The notes beneath the pieces are model-generated. The model did no database searches. It saw only the letters and a list, made by a program, of their open reading frames with translations, and was not told where the DNA came from. 49,148 nucleotides of DNA from Rachicladosporium sp. CCFEE 5018 (Eukaryota; Ascomycota; Dothideomycetes; Cladosporiales; Cladosporiaceae), in contig KZ111210.1 in assembly GCA_002077045.2 (NCBI GenBank), forward strand, positions 1-49,148. The letters are read 5' to 3'. Below, piece after piece: positions 21,884 through 33,549 of this stretch; within the stretch, counting starts at the first letter, position 1, and every line of letters starts with the position of its first letter. The position numbers and the translations under genes were made by a program.

Positions 21884-22794
21884 AAGGCACACGAGGTGAG
21901 ATTGAGCGATGGTGAATCCGTCACACAGCCTGGCGGTACAGCCGATGCATCCGACGTCGAGAATTTGTACGCTCCGGATACTACAGACATGAAGGAAGGA
22001 ACTTACCCAGTTCGGAGAGCGATGTCGGAGTGACTAATTGGCTCGTATGGACGATAATACCGATCCGCGTGCCATACATCTTCTGGGACAGTCAGGGCGA
22101 GAAGGGCAGGCACTGGAACCGGCGTTCATTTGGCATCACTGTGGGAGTTCCGGTGTTGGCAACAGGCGCGTGCGTCTTTCAACGGGCTTGGGGGAAGGCA
22201 GGCTACATACTACCGCGTTAAGCGTTCGGGTAAGGGAGTTGGCCGTCTGTAAGAACGATATGCAGGATGAATGAGACGTATGCGTAGCACGTAAACGAAG
22301 TTGACCCTATCTTTCACGCGTCCATGTTCGAAAGCTCGAAGCCCGTAGCATCCCCGCCAGCATTCTAGCTGTCTCCGCTCCGTAAATCTGACGGCACTCC
22401 TGTGCTACTATGAGTGTATCTGCGGAGAGGAGGGATATGATTTAGCATTGATGAGAGAGCAGACTAGGCAGTCACAAAGTAATTGAGATCTTGGGACCCT
22501 CATAGGTACGGCGATTTTCACATTTCACTATCGCAGGTACCTAATAGCAGCACCAGAACGCCTTGAGATTGCTGAAGCAGTGGAAGTAGGGGGATTGTCA
22601 GATCCCGTCAGAACTGTTGAGAAGGCAACTTGATGTCTCGTGCGTTGTCGGCTTGCAGCTACAGCCCATCTCACACTCCTTTCGCCCGCTTTCAGCGTGT
22701 AAACATACATACAGGGTATCTAGCGCCTTTCCCATCCATCACCACCTTTTTTCGTCGGGCAACATCACAACTCTCATGCCATATTTCCGCTCTA
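21884..22794. other. Region between convergent RBR ligase and Zn2Cys6 factor
   Basis: About 0.9 kb lies between two stop codons of convergent genes. Only short open frames (up to 78 codons) with no recognisable product are present. It should hold both 3' UTRs. Nothing else is seen. Confidence 0.45.
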
Positions 22795-25272
22795 TCACGA
22801 GAACCCTAGCAACCCACCCTGCTGAGCAAACTTCAGCTGATACTCTCGCAGATCAGCCCAATGCCTTAGCTCGGCCGCTTCGTCCTCCGCAGTCCCCGGG
22901 TCGCTGTTCGAAGGACTAGTCCGCTCGAGCTTCATGAGGATGTTGAGAAATGCCGCAAGGTACTCTTGGGCTTGGATCGCGAGGTGGCCTTTGCGCTGGT
23001 CGGGTAGCTCGAGAAGTGTGGAGGCGATGGAGCGGATCTTCATAGTCTGGAATTACAAGGTCAGTATTGTTTGGCGAAGTATGAAATGGAAGGCAGGGCT
23101 TACAAAGCTGTCAGCATTGGGCTCCATATTCTCTTGATCAATGCTGCTAAGCACAGTGAGGAGGTCCTTGACAATGCTTTCCCGCTCTTCGCGAAACTCG
23201 TGCTCAGCTGCATCATAGCCGCTTGTTTGCTGTTGTTGCTGCGCCATGAAGCGATCGAGACCCGCTGCCGTGACGCCTATGCTGGGTGAATTGCTATCCG
23301 AACCCGGTGATTGCTGTGACCGAAGGCGGGAATTGGCTTCTATGAGGTTCCAATACTTCTCAACGATGTATGAGCGTGACGCCAGACTGCTGGCATAGAT
23401 GTTGGCTTTCTGTATCTCGTACTGCATCCTCCGCCGCTGTGATGGTGATTGCTGCTGGTACTCGAGATGTCGTGATGTTGGACTGAGTAGAGGTGCTGGC
23501 CCATCACGTCCGTACATCGGCGGGAAGGATCCATGCGGTTGTGAACCATTTGACTGTGGGTGTGGCCGGAATGGTCCGATGTTGGAGTAGACAATAAGCT
23601 CTGGTGGAAGGTCCATGATGGATGCTTTGCATCGACGCAGCGATTCGTGCATGACTGCTCGCTGCCGGTCGAAGTCGACCACTGCATCCATGCCCCAAGC
23701 TAGCTCCATCGTTGCAAGAGGCTGATATGATGAGTATACCCTGACATTCGCATTGAACCCCGCAATCTTAGGCACAATGCCGTGAGGCTGAGAGTCATAG
23801 TGGGTAGGATAGATATAGATGTCGTCAACCTCTGTAGGTAACGGTGGGTAGGGATCTGAGTTTGTGGGCGGCGGTATCTGTAGCTCGCCGAAAGACGCTC
23901 CGAGTTGTTGGATAGTCTTGACCGTCACGAACATAGTGTAGAATATCCGCCGGCCAACCTCAAGAGTAATCTTATCCGGTTGATGCTCGCTGTCGTCTTG
24001 TCCATTCAAACGTCCATTCACGCTGGGCAGCCCCCCTGAACCCGTGAACTCCAGCCCGCTTGCTTTGTGGAGGCCAAGAGTCCTTATTATGGTCAAGCAT
24101 TCGCCGAAGTAGAGCCGACCTTGACGCCACCTAAAGGTATATGTGCCCATGAGCGCCAGAAAGTAGCTCGTCGCAGCATCGTAGACACTCAGGTTCTCGT
24201 TTTCGAGATATCCAGGGCCGCGAGCAAGAGAGCATACCATCTGACATCTCTGGATGAGACTCATGTGGCTGGGAAATAAATGTTCTTTCCTTTGCGCTTT
24301 CAGGTGCAGACGTGGTTTACGCGGAAATGATGCGACCAGCGCGCCGATCATTGAAGCTAGGAGTGCCAGAAAGCTCTTGTTGGATAGATCCTCGCGGTGC
24401 CGCCATGCCTCCCGAAAGCTTGGCTCATGTGGGAACGGGGTCAGAGGGTGTATGTAGGTGAAGAAGTCGTCAATTAGGAGATCCAAGGTATCCAGCGGAC
24501 AGATTGACTCTGCTGTCAGTGGTTGGCTTGAGATGTTAGCCGAGAGTGCCGCCAGAGCCTGTGCTGCGTGTGTTGGGGAGGGAGGTGCTGATGCGCCAGA
24601 GGTTGATGCGGCGCGACCGTCCTCCATGCGCTGACGCTTGATAGCTTCGGCATGGCGGTTCGGTGGTCCTCTTCGACGTGTGGGTCGCTCAAAGGTACAT
24701 GGGATGTCCAGTGCTGCGCAGGCGCGACATGGTGGGCCAGCTTCATCACACTGCTCGAGTCAGCTACCATATCTCGTGTAGATGTGCTTGTCAATGCATA
24801 CCTTGACCTTGCGAATGCTGCAAGAATCGCAAGCTTTGCGAAGCCTATTGGCCTTTTGCGCTTGTTCCTGAGCAGCTTGGTCGCCACCGGACGGCTGTTG
24901 ACTCTGATGCTGGAACGCGTGGCCTGTGCTGCTATGGTCCTGCTCAGACAATTGGCTAGCGTGGTGCTGTTCGTTGAGAGAGTGCTGCTGCTGCGCTTCT
25001 TGTGCAAGACTGTGAAGGCGTGGACTAGCATCAGCTGCCGTAGTGCTTTTCGTCTCGACCTTCGGGTACGCCGATTGGCTAAGGTCGCTGTAATGGGTCT
25101 GGCTCTGGGCAGCAGAGTCCACTGCTTGCTGAGCACCGGTAGTGGTCGGATATGCCGGAGAGTAGTGCTGCTGATCCGGCTGAGGTGGTGGTGGATAGTG
25201 GGCCATCTGAGCAAGCATCCAGTATTCTAACTGAAGCTGTGAGTGGTAATTCGACATAACCGCGGCAGACAT
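22795..25272 (-). CDS. Zn2Cys6 binuclear-cluster transcription factor
   Basis: Three exons (25272-24802, 24750-23104, 23046-22795) with introns of 51 and 57 bp give 789 residues. The first intron splits the zinc cluster: splicing joins RKACDSCSIRKVK to CDEAGPPCRACAALDIPC, giving the six cysteines of the family. A basic stretch (RPTRRRGPPNRHAEAIK) follows. The N-terminus is rich in Gln, His, Tyr and Pro, as in activation domains. The middle of the protein (about 210-520) is a fungal-specific regulatory domain (SICPLDTLDLLIDDFFTYIH onward). It is expected to be a nuclear DNA-binding regulator. Its target genes cannot be read from the sequence. The gene has an unusually long upstream region (25273-28967). 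Confidence 0.9.
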
Positions 25273-28200
25273 TCGGAAGAACGTAGTGCGAGGTGAAGGG
25301 GATGAGCAAAGGCTGGCGCCAGCTTAATGATAAAAGTGGGCGCCCTCGACTCGACAAATACTCATCAGAAATACAGTGGAATGGGTACATACAGGCGATG
25401 ACAGGTGCGCTGGTCCGCAAGAGTGTTTGGGTTCAAGGAGGCGTCTGGCGGCACGTTCTGAGCCAAGCAGGGTGCGTTTCGTGTGCTGAACGGATACTTG
25501 TGATGATGCTGCTACCTGCGCAAGCCGTGATGTTGGAATAGTCGGACGCGAGTGTGGGCACGGATCGCGCGCAGACAAGACAGGGTGTGCCGCCAGATAC
25601 GTACCTAGAAACTTTAAACTTCATTAAGGTTGGAGTGTACAGTACTGGGCTGTTCTCGAAACGGGAGAACACCGGATATGAGCCGTGTCCAGTATTCCTG
25701 CATGCGGCTGTATCGTAGTGCTTCTCAAGATTGACTGTAGTGGCGGTGTGTAGTGATGGGTGAGTGGAAGGAGTCACTGTTAGATCCCCGATCCATCGGA
25801 AGGACTCCGCCAGCCGGCCCAGCCTTACGACCATGACTTGATAAGGTTCACAGCAAACATGAACGTACAACACACCCGGCTGTTTTCCTCAATCATTGTG
25901 CCAGAACCAAAGGTACCAGACTCGCTGCAATGCAGGCCGAGAGTTCTGGACTTCCCCCTTACGATTTTGTCCGTGTTGTCGTACCCTGTTGCTTATCTGC
26001 TTCAGGAACGGCTACTGCAATATCGCAAGCCAAACCCGAGATGTACTGTGTTATATGTACAGCAACCAAGGTGTAGCTGCCGTCAGCTTTGGAGAATGCA
26101 GAAGCTTTGCCGAAGCGGTCTTCAATATCCAGGTGAGTGTCAGTGCAATCGGACATGTATCCGAAGAGTACAAGATACGGTCACACGGACCTAATGATCT
26201 CGCGCACTCGGCCGAGTGATTGGCGAGTGCCCTAGCACGCATGTACATCCGCATCTCCAAACGTCTGACACATGGCTGAAGGGCTCACTGGCCTAGCCAA
26301 TTCAATTAATTGCGACATGACCATGCATGCGAGTCTCTTAAGTACAAAGCAAAGACCCTTATCTCTAGTGTGGTCTCTCGTACAGGGATCGAGCCAATAC
26401 TGCTTGCAGGTACACTTGCAGTAGCAAAGAAGCTTAGAGACTTTCCGAGAGATGGAGGTGATTGCTTCGTGCTAGCCATGGCAGGCGTCGACGCACGCAC
26501 ATGTAGTCTGGTCATCTGGAAAAGGCATCTAGGAAAACGGATAGACCTCTGCAGCCACGATACAATTTGACGTGTACGTGGAAGCTATTCAGCGTTCTAG
26601 TGCAGCGTTACAAATGATCGCAAAATAATGCTATAGTCTGACGGACTACGCGCAAGCATGCGCTCCGTGGAGGCTGCGGATCAACGGCGTGCGATCTTCG
26701 TCTTGGCCGCTTACATTGAGTAGGCATGACCCGCTCCTCTGCAGACACCTAAACAAGGCTTGCATCAAGTCCTGTTGCGCACGGTCTGCAGTGTGAAGTC
26801 TGTCTTATATTTACCCAATCGCTTCCCTACCTGCTTCATTATGCCTTCACCTCTGTGCGCCATCTGACGCACCGTCACTGGCCACACCTCGATCAGACTT
26901 CGACGGGACACGATCTGACCAGAACAACTCCCGTGCTGTGTCCGTCGAAGCCTACTTCGGAACCCGAACGACTCCCGAACCACAAGACTGCCGAAAGCTA
27001 TCTGCTAGGAGCAACAGCGCCACGCTCACCTGCTCCGCTTTGTCTCATCCAAGCGCGGAGCCGCAGCAGACGGCTCAATATCCTCTGAGAAGCAGTGACT
27101 TTACGGGGCCGGGCGTTGAAGTGAATCAAGGGCCCTGCGCAAGAAGCTGGAAACACGTTGAAGCACTGCAGGCAACTAAGATTTTGCCCACGACACGCCA
27201 GCCAGGATCACCTACCTAGTGCAAAGTGCACGTCCTACTTCTGTGCGATGCAAGACAGCCCATGCTCGCAGCATGTGTACGAGGGGGGAGGTCTTCATTA
27301 CCCCTCGACGATGTCACGCGAGGCTGAAACTGTTGACTCGCGTGGTGGGTCAAGCGGATCAATCTTACAGGTAATTCTCCGCCCAGCCAAATTTATATCA
27401 CAGTAGCGATCGAGGCAACACCATGGAAGAACACTCTTCATGCTAGACTGCGCTGATCTTGCTCAGACCGGCAAGTCTGGACTCTGTAGTCTCTGGCTCT
27501 GAAGTGTATTCAATTCACTCTGGTCTAAGCCATCAGCCTGCATACAGCCATCCGGCAAGGTTTCCGTCATCCGATCCGACAGGCAGGGGTCGGGCTCAGC
27601 ACTGCGACCGACTCGCCCGCCGGACTTCAGTGTCCATGCCCGTACCACGTTCATCATGCATTGCGTCTGTGGGCACAATCCCACAAGGTGCCGCTCCTTG
27701 AAAGAAGCCTGTCATACTTGGAGCTAGAAGGTACATTACGCATCAAGCAGCCACATCAGGCTGACAGGCGGAACGTCCTGGTAATCGTGCATGTATTGGA
27801 CGGAGAGCTGCCCGGTCCCCGCAACTCAGGATGAAGACATCCGTGCTCGCAGAACCTTGAGCCACAGGCGATGCTTCTGAGCTACATAAGGCTTACAGAG
27901 CTAAGCAAAAGCCATGCTTGGCTGGACAGACTCGCCGACTCCATGCTATCATTGGCGGCCGTGGAGGGCCCGTCGAGGTTACAATATCAGTGTACCTTCG
28001 CAGCTTATCACACTTGAGCGCGATACTCTGGACACATAATATACGGAAGCAAAAGTAATACTTCAGCGGTCGACGCACTGGGTGCAGAGCACACCATGTG
28101 TAGGACTCAGATTGCTGCAGTTCGGCCTTGACACCCGGCATCACATGCTCGCCCACGAGAGCGAAGAGGAAGGAGCACCTCTAGATTCATCTCGACCTGA

Positions 28201-28967
28201 TCTTCTGCAGGTGGCTGCATCGTAAGGAGAGATTGCTTCTGAGGACAGCGAGTGTTTTCCATTCGCTCCAACGAGTCTTTCGACCTCGAGATGCTGCATA
28301 CACCAGTAATACGAGCCAATGCGTTCGAACAGAAGCTCTGCCTTCCGGCCCTCAAATGCAAAAGCTTGGCGTCCTCATTGTAAGACGAGCATGGGATAGG
28401 GCACAGGCGAACCTAGGGTCCAGCGCCGCACGCCAGAACGTATCATGCTCCTAAAGAAGCCGTCCCGCCATGGGTACCATCGACATCAGTGGTTTCGCTA
28501 GCAATCCTCCTGCCGATCAGCCTCCGTATTGCGACTGCAAAACTCCCGGGCAGAGGATGAAACCCCGAGGTCGGCGAACGTTCAGTATTGCAGTACTCGC
28601 ACTGCTCACCCTGTTCCGCATGCTCGTAGTACGTCAATCTGCTGGCAAGACTCGCAGCTCGCTTATGAAATTGCTGGAAGATGGACTGCACGGATCTTCT
28701 GTTACGGACAGGAACTGTATGAGCATCGTATACGGACGAAACGGCTCGCCGCTGCCTTCAAAGTCCTCGACGCACGATAGGTCGAGGGCACAATCGATGA
28801 CGGTGACATCAATGATGGTTAAGGGGTGAGATCCGCATCTTCCGATCATTTCATTGCATTTCATTCATTTCGCTGTCTTGCTACCTGCATTCCTTCCCAT
28901 CAGTTTCCAAGCCACCATATCCCAACTCAGCCCCTTTCCCCCTCATCTCCCCCACCCCAATCAATTT
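25273..28967. other. Long gene-poor region upstream of the Zn2Cys6 factor
   Basis: 3.7 kb without a gene I can support. It contains a perfect 14-base palindrome, CACTCGGCCGAGTG, at 26205-26218, followed within 10 bases by a related half-site. Open frames reach 119 codons (28470-28829) but have no family resemblance and atypical composition. No transposase, reverse transcriptase, terminal repeats, tRNA or rRNA was recognised. It probably includes the promoter of the Zn2Cys6 gene and possibly a long 5' UTR. Confidence 0.45.
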
Positions 28968-29333
28968 CTACTCCCCTCTCTTCCTCCCTCCCAGCAGCTT
29001 ATCCTTCAGCTTCCCCATCCCCGGCAGCAGACTATCATGGTTCTTCTTCTGGCCCATCATCTTATCCGCCTCGCCAGGCTCGCCCTTCTTCAGCGCAGCC
29101 ATGATCTCCGCGCTACGAGCTCGAGCTGCCTGCGCTTCAGGCGAAGTCATCGTCTCCGTGTTCGCGACGTTGGCGTTCGGCGCGGGAGTCCATGGGTTGG
29201 CTTCCCAGGACTCGATTTTGTTGCCTTTGGGGCCATTATGGGATGTTTGTGGTTGGAACTGGGGCGTTTGGTTCAAGGACTCTGGAGTGGCAGGGGTTTT
29301 ACTGGTGTTGCGTTTTGTTGACGACTTGCGCAA
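28968..29333 (-). CDS. Small hydrophilic protein, function unknown
   Basis: A 121-residue frame with coherent content: a basic Ser/Thr-rich start, a Pro/Asn-rich middle (ESWEANPWTPAPNANVA), then an amphipathic, charged C-terminal half (EIMAALKKGEPGEADKMMGQ, followed by NHDSLLPGMGKLKDKLLGG). The alternating Lys/Glu pattern and the ordered C-terminal half suggest a real small protein rather than a chance frame. There is no signal peptide or membrane segment. I do not recognise the family by name. A further 5' exon is possible. It lies next to the right duplicated locus but outside it. Confidence 0.6.
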   Translation of the reverse strand: MRKSSTKRNTSKTPATPESLNQTPQFQPQTSHNGPKGNKIESWEANPWTPAPNANVANTETMTSPEAQAARARSAEIMAALKKGEPGEADKMMGQKKNHDSLLPGMGKLKDKLLGGRKRGE

Positions 29334-29942
29334 TGCACGGGCTTTTCAGTGGAGATGTTTGATCGTGCCTTGCTTCCTGTTGGTGACTTGTGTTATGCTA
29401 CGACTTACGTTGTACGAGGTCACAGGCTGCTACTTATGCCTTACTCTGCATCTGTGCTCAGACGACGTAATCGCTCAGGCCACTACAAGTGGCATGTGCA
29501 GATCCCCAGGCTGTGCTGTCTCGTGATCTTCATTCCATGACACGAAGGATTGAGGCCTCGACACCGCCCCGCATCGAGCGGCCTTCGTGCCAAGGATCGT
29601 CTGAAGTTTGTCTGGTTGCGCATGTGTTCAGCCCTGTCGACAGCTGGCAGCCTTTACGACACTCGACGACCAGTAGATTACGCATGGTCGTGAATGCCGC
29701 TTTCCCATGGGAGTGGATCGTCTTTGGGCGTGGTGCTAGGCGCTTCACGCTGTCAAGTACATATCCAGTGTCTCCATTTTCTACCTTACCACGCAACGTT
29801 GAAGCTGGAGACAAGCTTATCATCAAGAGCACCAGTCTCGCACAATACGTGTATCTCCTACTCCGATTCCAATAATATCCCCCTTCCCACCCGCTGCAGC
29901 GCAGCTCACCCAATCCCTCGTACAGCTTGCCGGCCTTCAAGT
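29334..29942. other. Flank of the right duplicated locus
   Basis: About 0.6 kb between the small unknown gene and the malic enzyme stop. Similarity to the left locus begins only near 29830-29875, so most of this is unique DNA and includes one edge of the duplicated block. A 136-codon minus-strand frame (29530-29940) is not supported by anything recognisable. Confidence 0.5.
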
Positions 29943-32397
29943 CTAGCGCCCAGACGGAGTCCCATCATTCGCCCTACTCCCAGTATACCCCGTCACCTCC
30001 CTCAACAGCGTAGGCTTCCCCTCCAGCGGTACCGCATCACTCACAGCTTTGGCCCTTGGCTGTTGTGGCTGTCCGGCACCTGCCGCTCCATTAGCCCCCG
30101 CCTCCTTGCCCGTAGAACTCGCCGGCCGACCCACCAACTCCGCAATCTCGTTCTCAACCCTCTCCCCCTCCTTGAAAGGATCGTACATCCGCTCCCGAAT
30201 ATACTGGTCCAGCTCTTCGTCGCCGATGTTGCGGAGTGCGAGCTCGCGGTCGACTTTGTCTCTCTGTGCTGCGCGGATCACGCCGCGGGTGACGATCACG
30301 GAGACGTCTCGAATGCGGCCGATGGCCGGGTAGAGCCAGTTTTGCGAGACTTCCTCGGGGAGGAGGGCGGTGGAGAGGGCTTCGGCGGAGGCGTAGATCA
30401 TGTTTTGGGTCACGGACACGGATTTTGAGAGGATGGCGCCCATGCCGATGCCGGGAAAGACGTACTGCGGCATTGTTAGTGAGGATGTCCTGTAGACGGG
30501 GAGGCTTCGAGGGCTTACCATGTTGTTTCCTTGGCCAGGCACGAGGTCTTTGCCGTCGTGGTGTAGTGTCGGAAAGGGAGAGCCGGATGCGAAAAGGCAC
30601 TTGCCCTTGGTGTACTTGATCGCATCCTCGAATGTGCACTCCGACTTTGAGCTCGGGTTGGACAAGGGGAAGACGACAGGACGCTCGTTCATAGTTGCCA
30701 TCTTCTCCAGGATCTGAGGTGTGAAGGCTCCTCCAATGGTCGACAGGCCCATGAGGATCGTCGGCTTGACGTACTCTACGACCTCTTCCAGCGACTTGTA
30801 TTGCTTGCCCTCGTTGTCGTCCCGAGCGAAGTAGAGCTTGTGATCTGCGAGCTTGCCACGGTCGTGTGCGACTAGGCCTTGCGAGTCGACCAGCCAGAAG
30901 CATCGCCGGGCTTGGTCTTCCGTCAGACCCTCGTTGATGAAGAATTGTACGATCTGCTTCGCGACACCCACACCAGCTGAGCCGGCGCCGAGAAAGACAG
31001 CGCGTTGGTCCTTTGCGGGGGTACCAGACTGCTTCACAGCGTTGATGAACCCTGCTAGGATGACAGCTCCAGTGCCTTGGATGTCGTCATTGAACATAGT
31101 GTAGGTGTTCTGGTATCTTTCGAGCGAAGGGAAGGGGTGCTTGAAGTCCTCGTACTGAATGACGATACTTGGCCAGCGCTCGGTGAGTGCAGACATCATC
31201 TCGTCCAAGAATTCGCGCTCCTCGTCTGGTGTGACCTTCGGTCTCCGCGAGCCCATGTACAGTGGATCGTTTCGCAGCTCTTCGTTGCCTGTGCCCAAGT
31301 CCAAGCAGAGAGGCAAGGTCTTCTTGGGGTGGATACCAGCGCAGGCAGTGTATAGCGACAGCTTTCCCACCGGGATTCCCATGCCGTTGATTCCAAGATC
31401 GCCAAGTCCAAGGATACGACTCCCGTCCGTGACGACCGTGATCTCGACCTCGTGAGGCCAGTTCTGGATGACTGAATGAAGGTGGCCTTTGTCCGAGTAG
31501 GACAGGTACATGCCTGGGTTGGGTCAGCTCCCGCTCCTAGCTAGCTCTCTGCAGTCTCACCCACCTTCTGGGAACGTGTATAGCTCCGACCATTTCTGGC
31601 ATGCCTCTCCTACCGTAGGTGTGTAGATCAAGGGTGTGAGCTCCTGTAGCCAGCTGTTAGTCCCTTTCCCTTCGCTCCTCAAACTCTTGCTCCTTGGTCG
31701 GACTGACCTTGACATTTGCTGACAGTAGGCGGTAGAAGATATTGGCATTCGAGTTCCGCAGCACCGAAAGGTATCGGTATTTCTCGATCGGGGAGGGCTT
31801 AGCGTCGAGGATGGCCATACCTGGGCCGACTAATTAGTGATGCTCGCTAGCGGAAGATGGTCAGGATGATGTGAGGTCACACATCTGGCTGCTTGCTGAT
31901 CATGGCTCTCCACAGCTGGCGGTGTGAGACCATAGGTCTTGAGATACTTGCGAGCCTCGATCGAGTTCGCTGTGTCGTAGTCGGTGCTGCTCTCGCTGGT
32001 TAGCTGGACGGTTCATCATGCTGAACTCAGATCAGACTAACGCCGCAGGAAAATGGGTATGTCGTGCCGGAGCATGGTGGTGTGCATGCTTGAGTATGAC
32101 GGGTGGTGGTTGAGGTGCCGAAGCACTCGAAGCGTCTCTGCTGTTCGACATTCTGTTGTTTGTATGGGAGCTCCGGGGAGTGTGTGGGGAAGCAGTTGCT
32201 GAGATGGAGCTACGCTGTTGTTGAGCTATAGGCGATTGTAATAAGGTGGTGAAGCTACGTCCGGAGCTATGCCGAGTCCGAGGTATATTACTAGGGATGG
32301 AGGTGATGCAGCGAGGTGTTCTGGCGGGCATTGGGGGTGAAGTCGGGTAGGGAAGATGGGCAAGTCTTAGGCTAAGTAAAGTATGCGCAGGACCCAA
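29943..32397 (-). CDS. Mitochondrial NAD(P)-dependent malic enzyme, right copy
   Basis: Six exons at the same places as the left copy: 32397-32042, 31995-31883, 31820-31708, 31643-31565, 31513-30519 and 30464-29943, giving 725 residues. Exon 5 differs from the left copy at about three residues (for example EDFKHPFPS for EDFKNPFPS). The poorly ordered tail is more variable and two residues shorter. All catalytic and nucleotide-binding motifs seen in the left copy are kept. The last intron (30518-30465) is 54 bp, a multiple of three, and has no stop codon, so reading through it adds 18 residues without breaking the frame. Correct splicing is still expected, because the intron has GTAAGC, a CTAAC branch site and CAG, and because the family core is continuous across the junction. 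Confidence 0.92.
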
Positions 32398-33549
32398 TGG
32401 CAGGCCTACTAGCGGTCAATGCCTGCTGTGCTGCCGGATAGCTAGTCAGCGTACATACATGGAATGATGAAGGTCCGTTGCAACTCCCGAGACAATAACG
32501 TGAGAAGGAACAGACGTTGAGGTCGGGATATACGCGATGGAACGAGTTTGCTCTACGTGGCGGTATGACTGCTAATGCAGTGAGACCCGGACGACTGCTC
32601 CAGAGTCCGACGGAGTGATGATGATAGGATAGACGGGGGTGCTATGCCCGTATATGGGGATGTAAAGTCGGGGAAGGCTGCGGTGAGGTGATCGATGGCT
32701 GATCGCACCATACCTATCGCAACTGTCCTGTCCAGCCTTGTGGCGATTCTGCACACCTCAACAGCATATATCAGTGCTTCTGTGCTTCGGAGTTCCATCT
32801 CAGCAACTTTTTTTTGGTTGCTTATCTTGAGATGCAACATGCCGGTCTCGGGAGTGGTGCAGATGCCGACAGCCACGCGAGAAGCTTGCAGACTGGGGGC
32901 CTGCGGAACATGTCGGGTGTGCTCTCAATGGCTGCTCTCGCTGCACTTCAAGGGCCATGTTCACATGTGCAGAGCTTCTACAAACCTCCGAGGTGCACAG
33001 CTCTCCTGTGCCTAGGCTTTCTCGAACACCAACTACATTTAGGTATCTGGCCGCCAGTGCCAGCCTCATGAGCGCTGCCCTAGATCCTCCGCTCTCGTCA
33101 AGCTTTGGCCCATGCTAAGATGTTGATACAATGCGGCTGAATTGGAGTCTGGGGAAAGCTTTGGACGATCACCGGCCGTGCGTTGGACATGCGTGGAGTT
33201 GAGACACACGACATGATGATTGTCCAGGCTCTGGAGCATTGATCAATGATTCGACGTCTCCAAGGCGTCGTGGCAGTCTCACGGAGAGACGACATAGCTC
33301 GACTCCCGCGGACAATGCATGCGTGAACGATGTGCGCGATCTCTGTCGTCATTCGCAGCTGTGGCGCGTCATTTGGCGCGGAGCTGTGCCTTGTAACATG
33401 AAACTTTGAATGCGGCACGTCTGTACATGTACTGTAGCGCTGCTGCCTGACCAGCATCAAGAGAGTGAAGATCAGTCCTCTGTGATCAGCCGTCAAACCA
33501 GCCTGTCATACCCAGCGGCGCACTGCACAACATCAAGTCAGCAGCAGCC
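32398..33549. promoter_or_regulatory. Shared divergent promoter region, malic enzyme / HAM1-like, right copy
   Basis: 1.15 kb between divergent start codons, aligned along its length with 8271-9424. Small indels are visible, for example a T-run one base longer near 32815. No additional gene or assignable motif is seen. Confidence 0.5.

Noticed and set aside
28470..28829. 119-codon plus-strand frame
   Set aside because: Composition is uneven, there is no family resemblance, and an overlapping minus-strand frame exists; not enough support for a gene.
25273..28967. Decayed transposon or repeat-induced mutation
   Set aside because: The base composition is not AT-shifted, and no transposase or reverse transcriptase motifs or terminal repeats were seen by eye.
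29943..31511. Malic enzyme exons 5 and 6 as one continuous exon
   Set aside because: The 54 bp insert has good splice sites and a branch site, and splicing restores the family sequence seen in the left copy.
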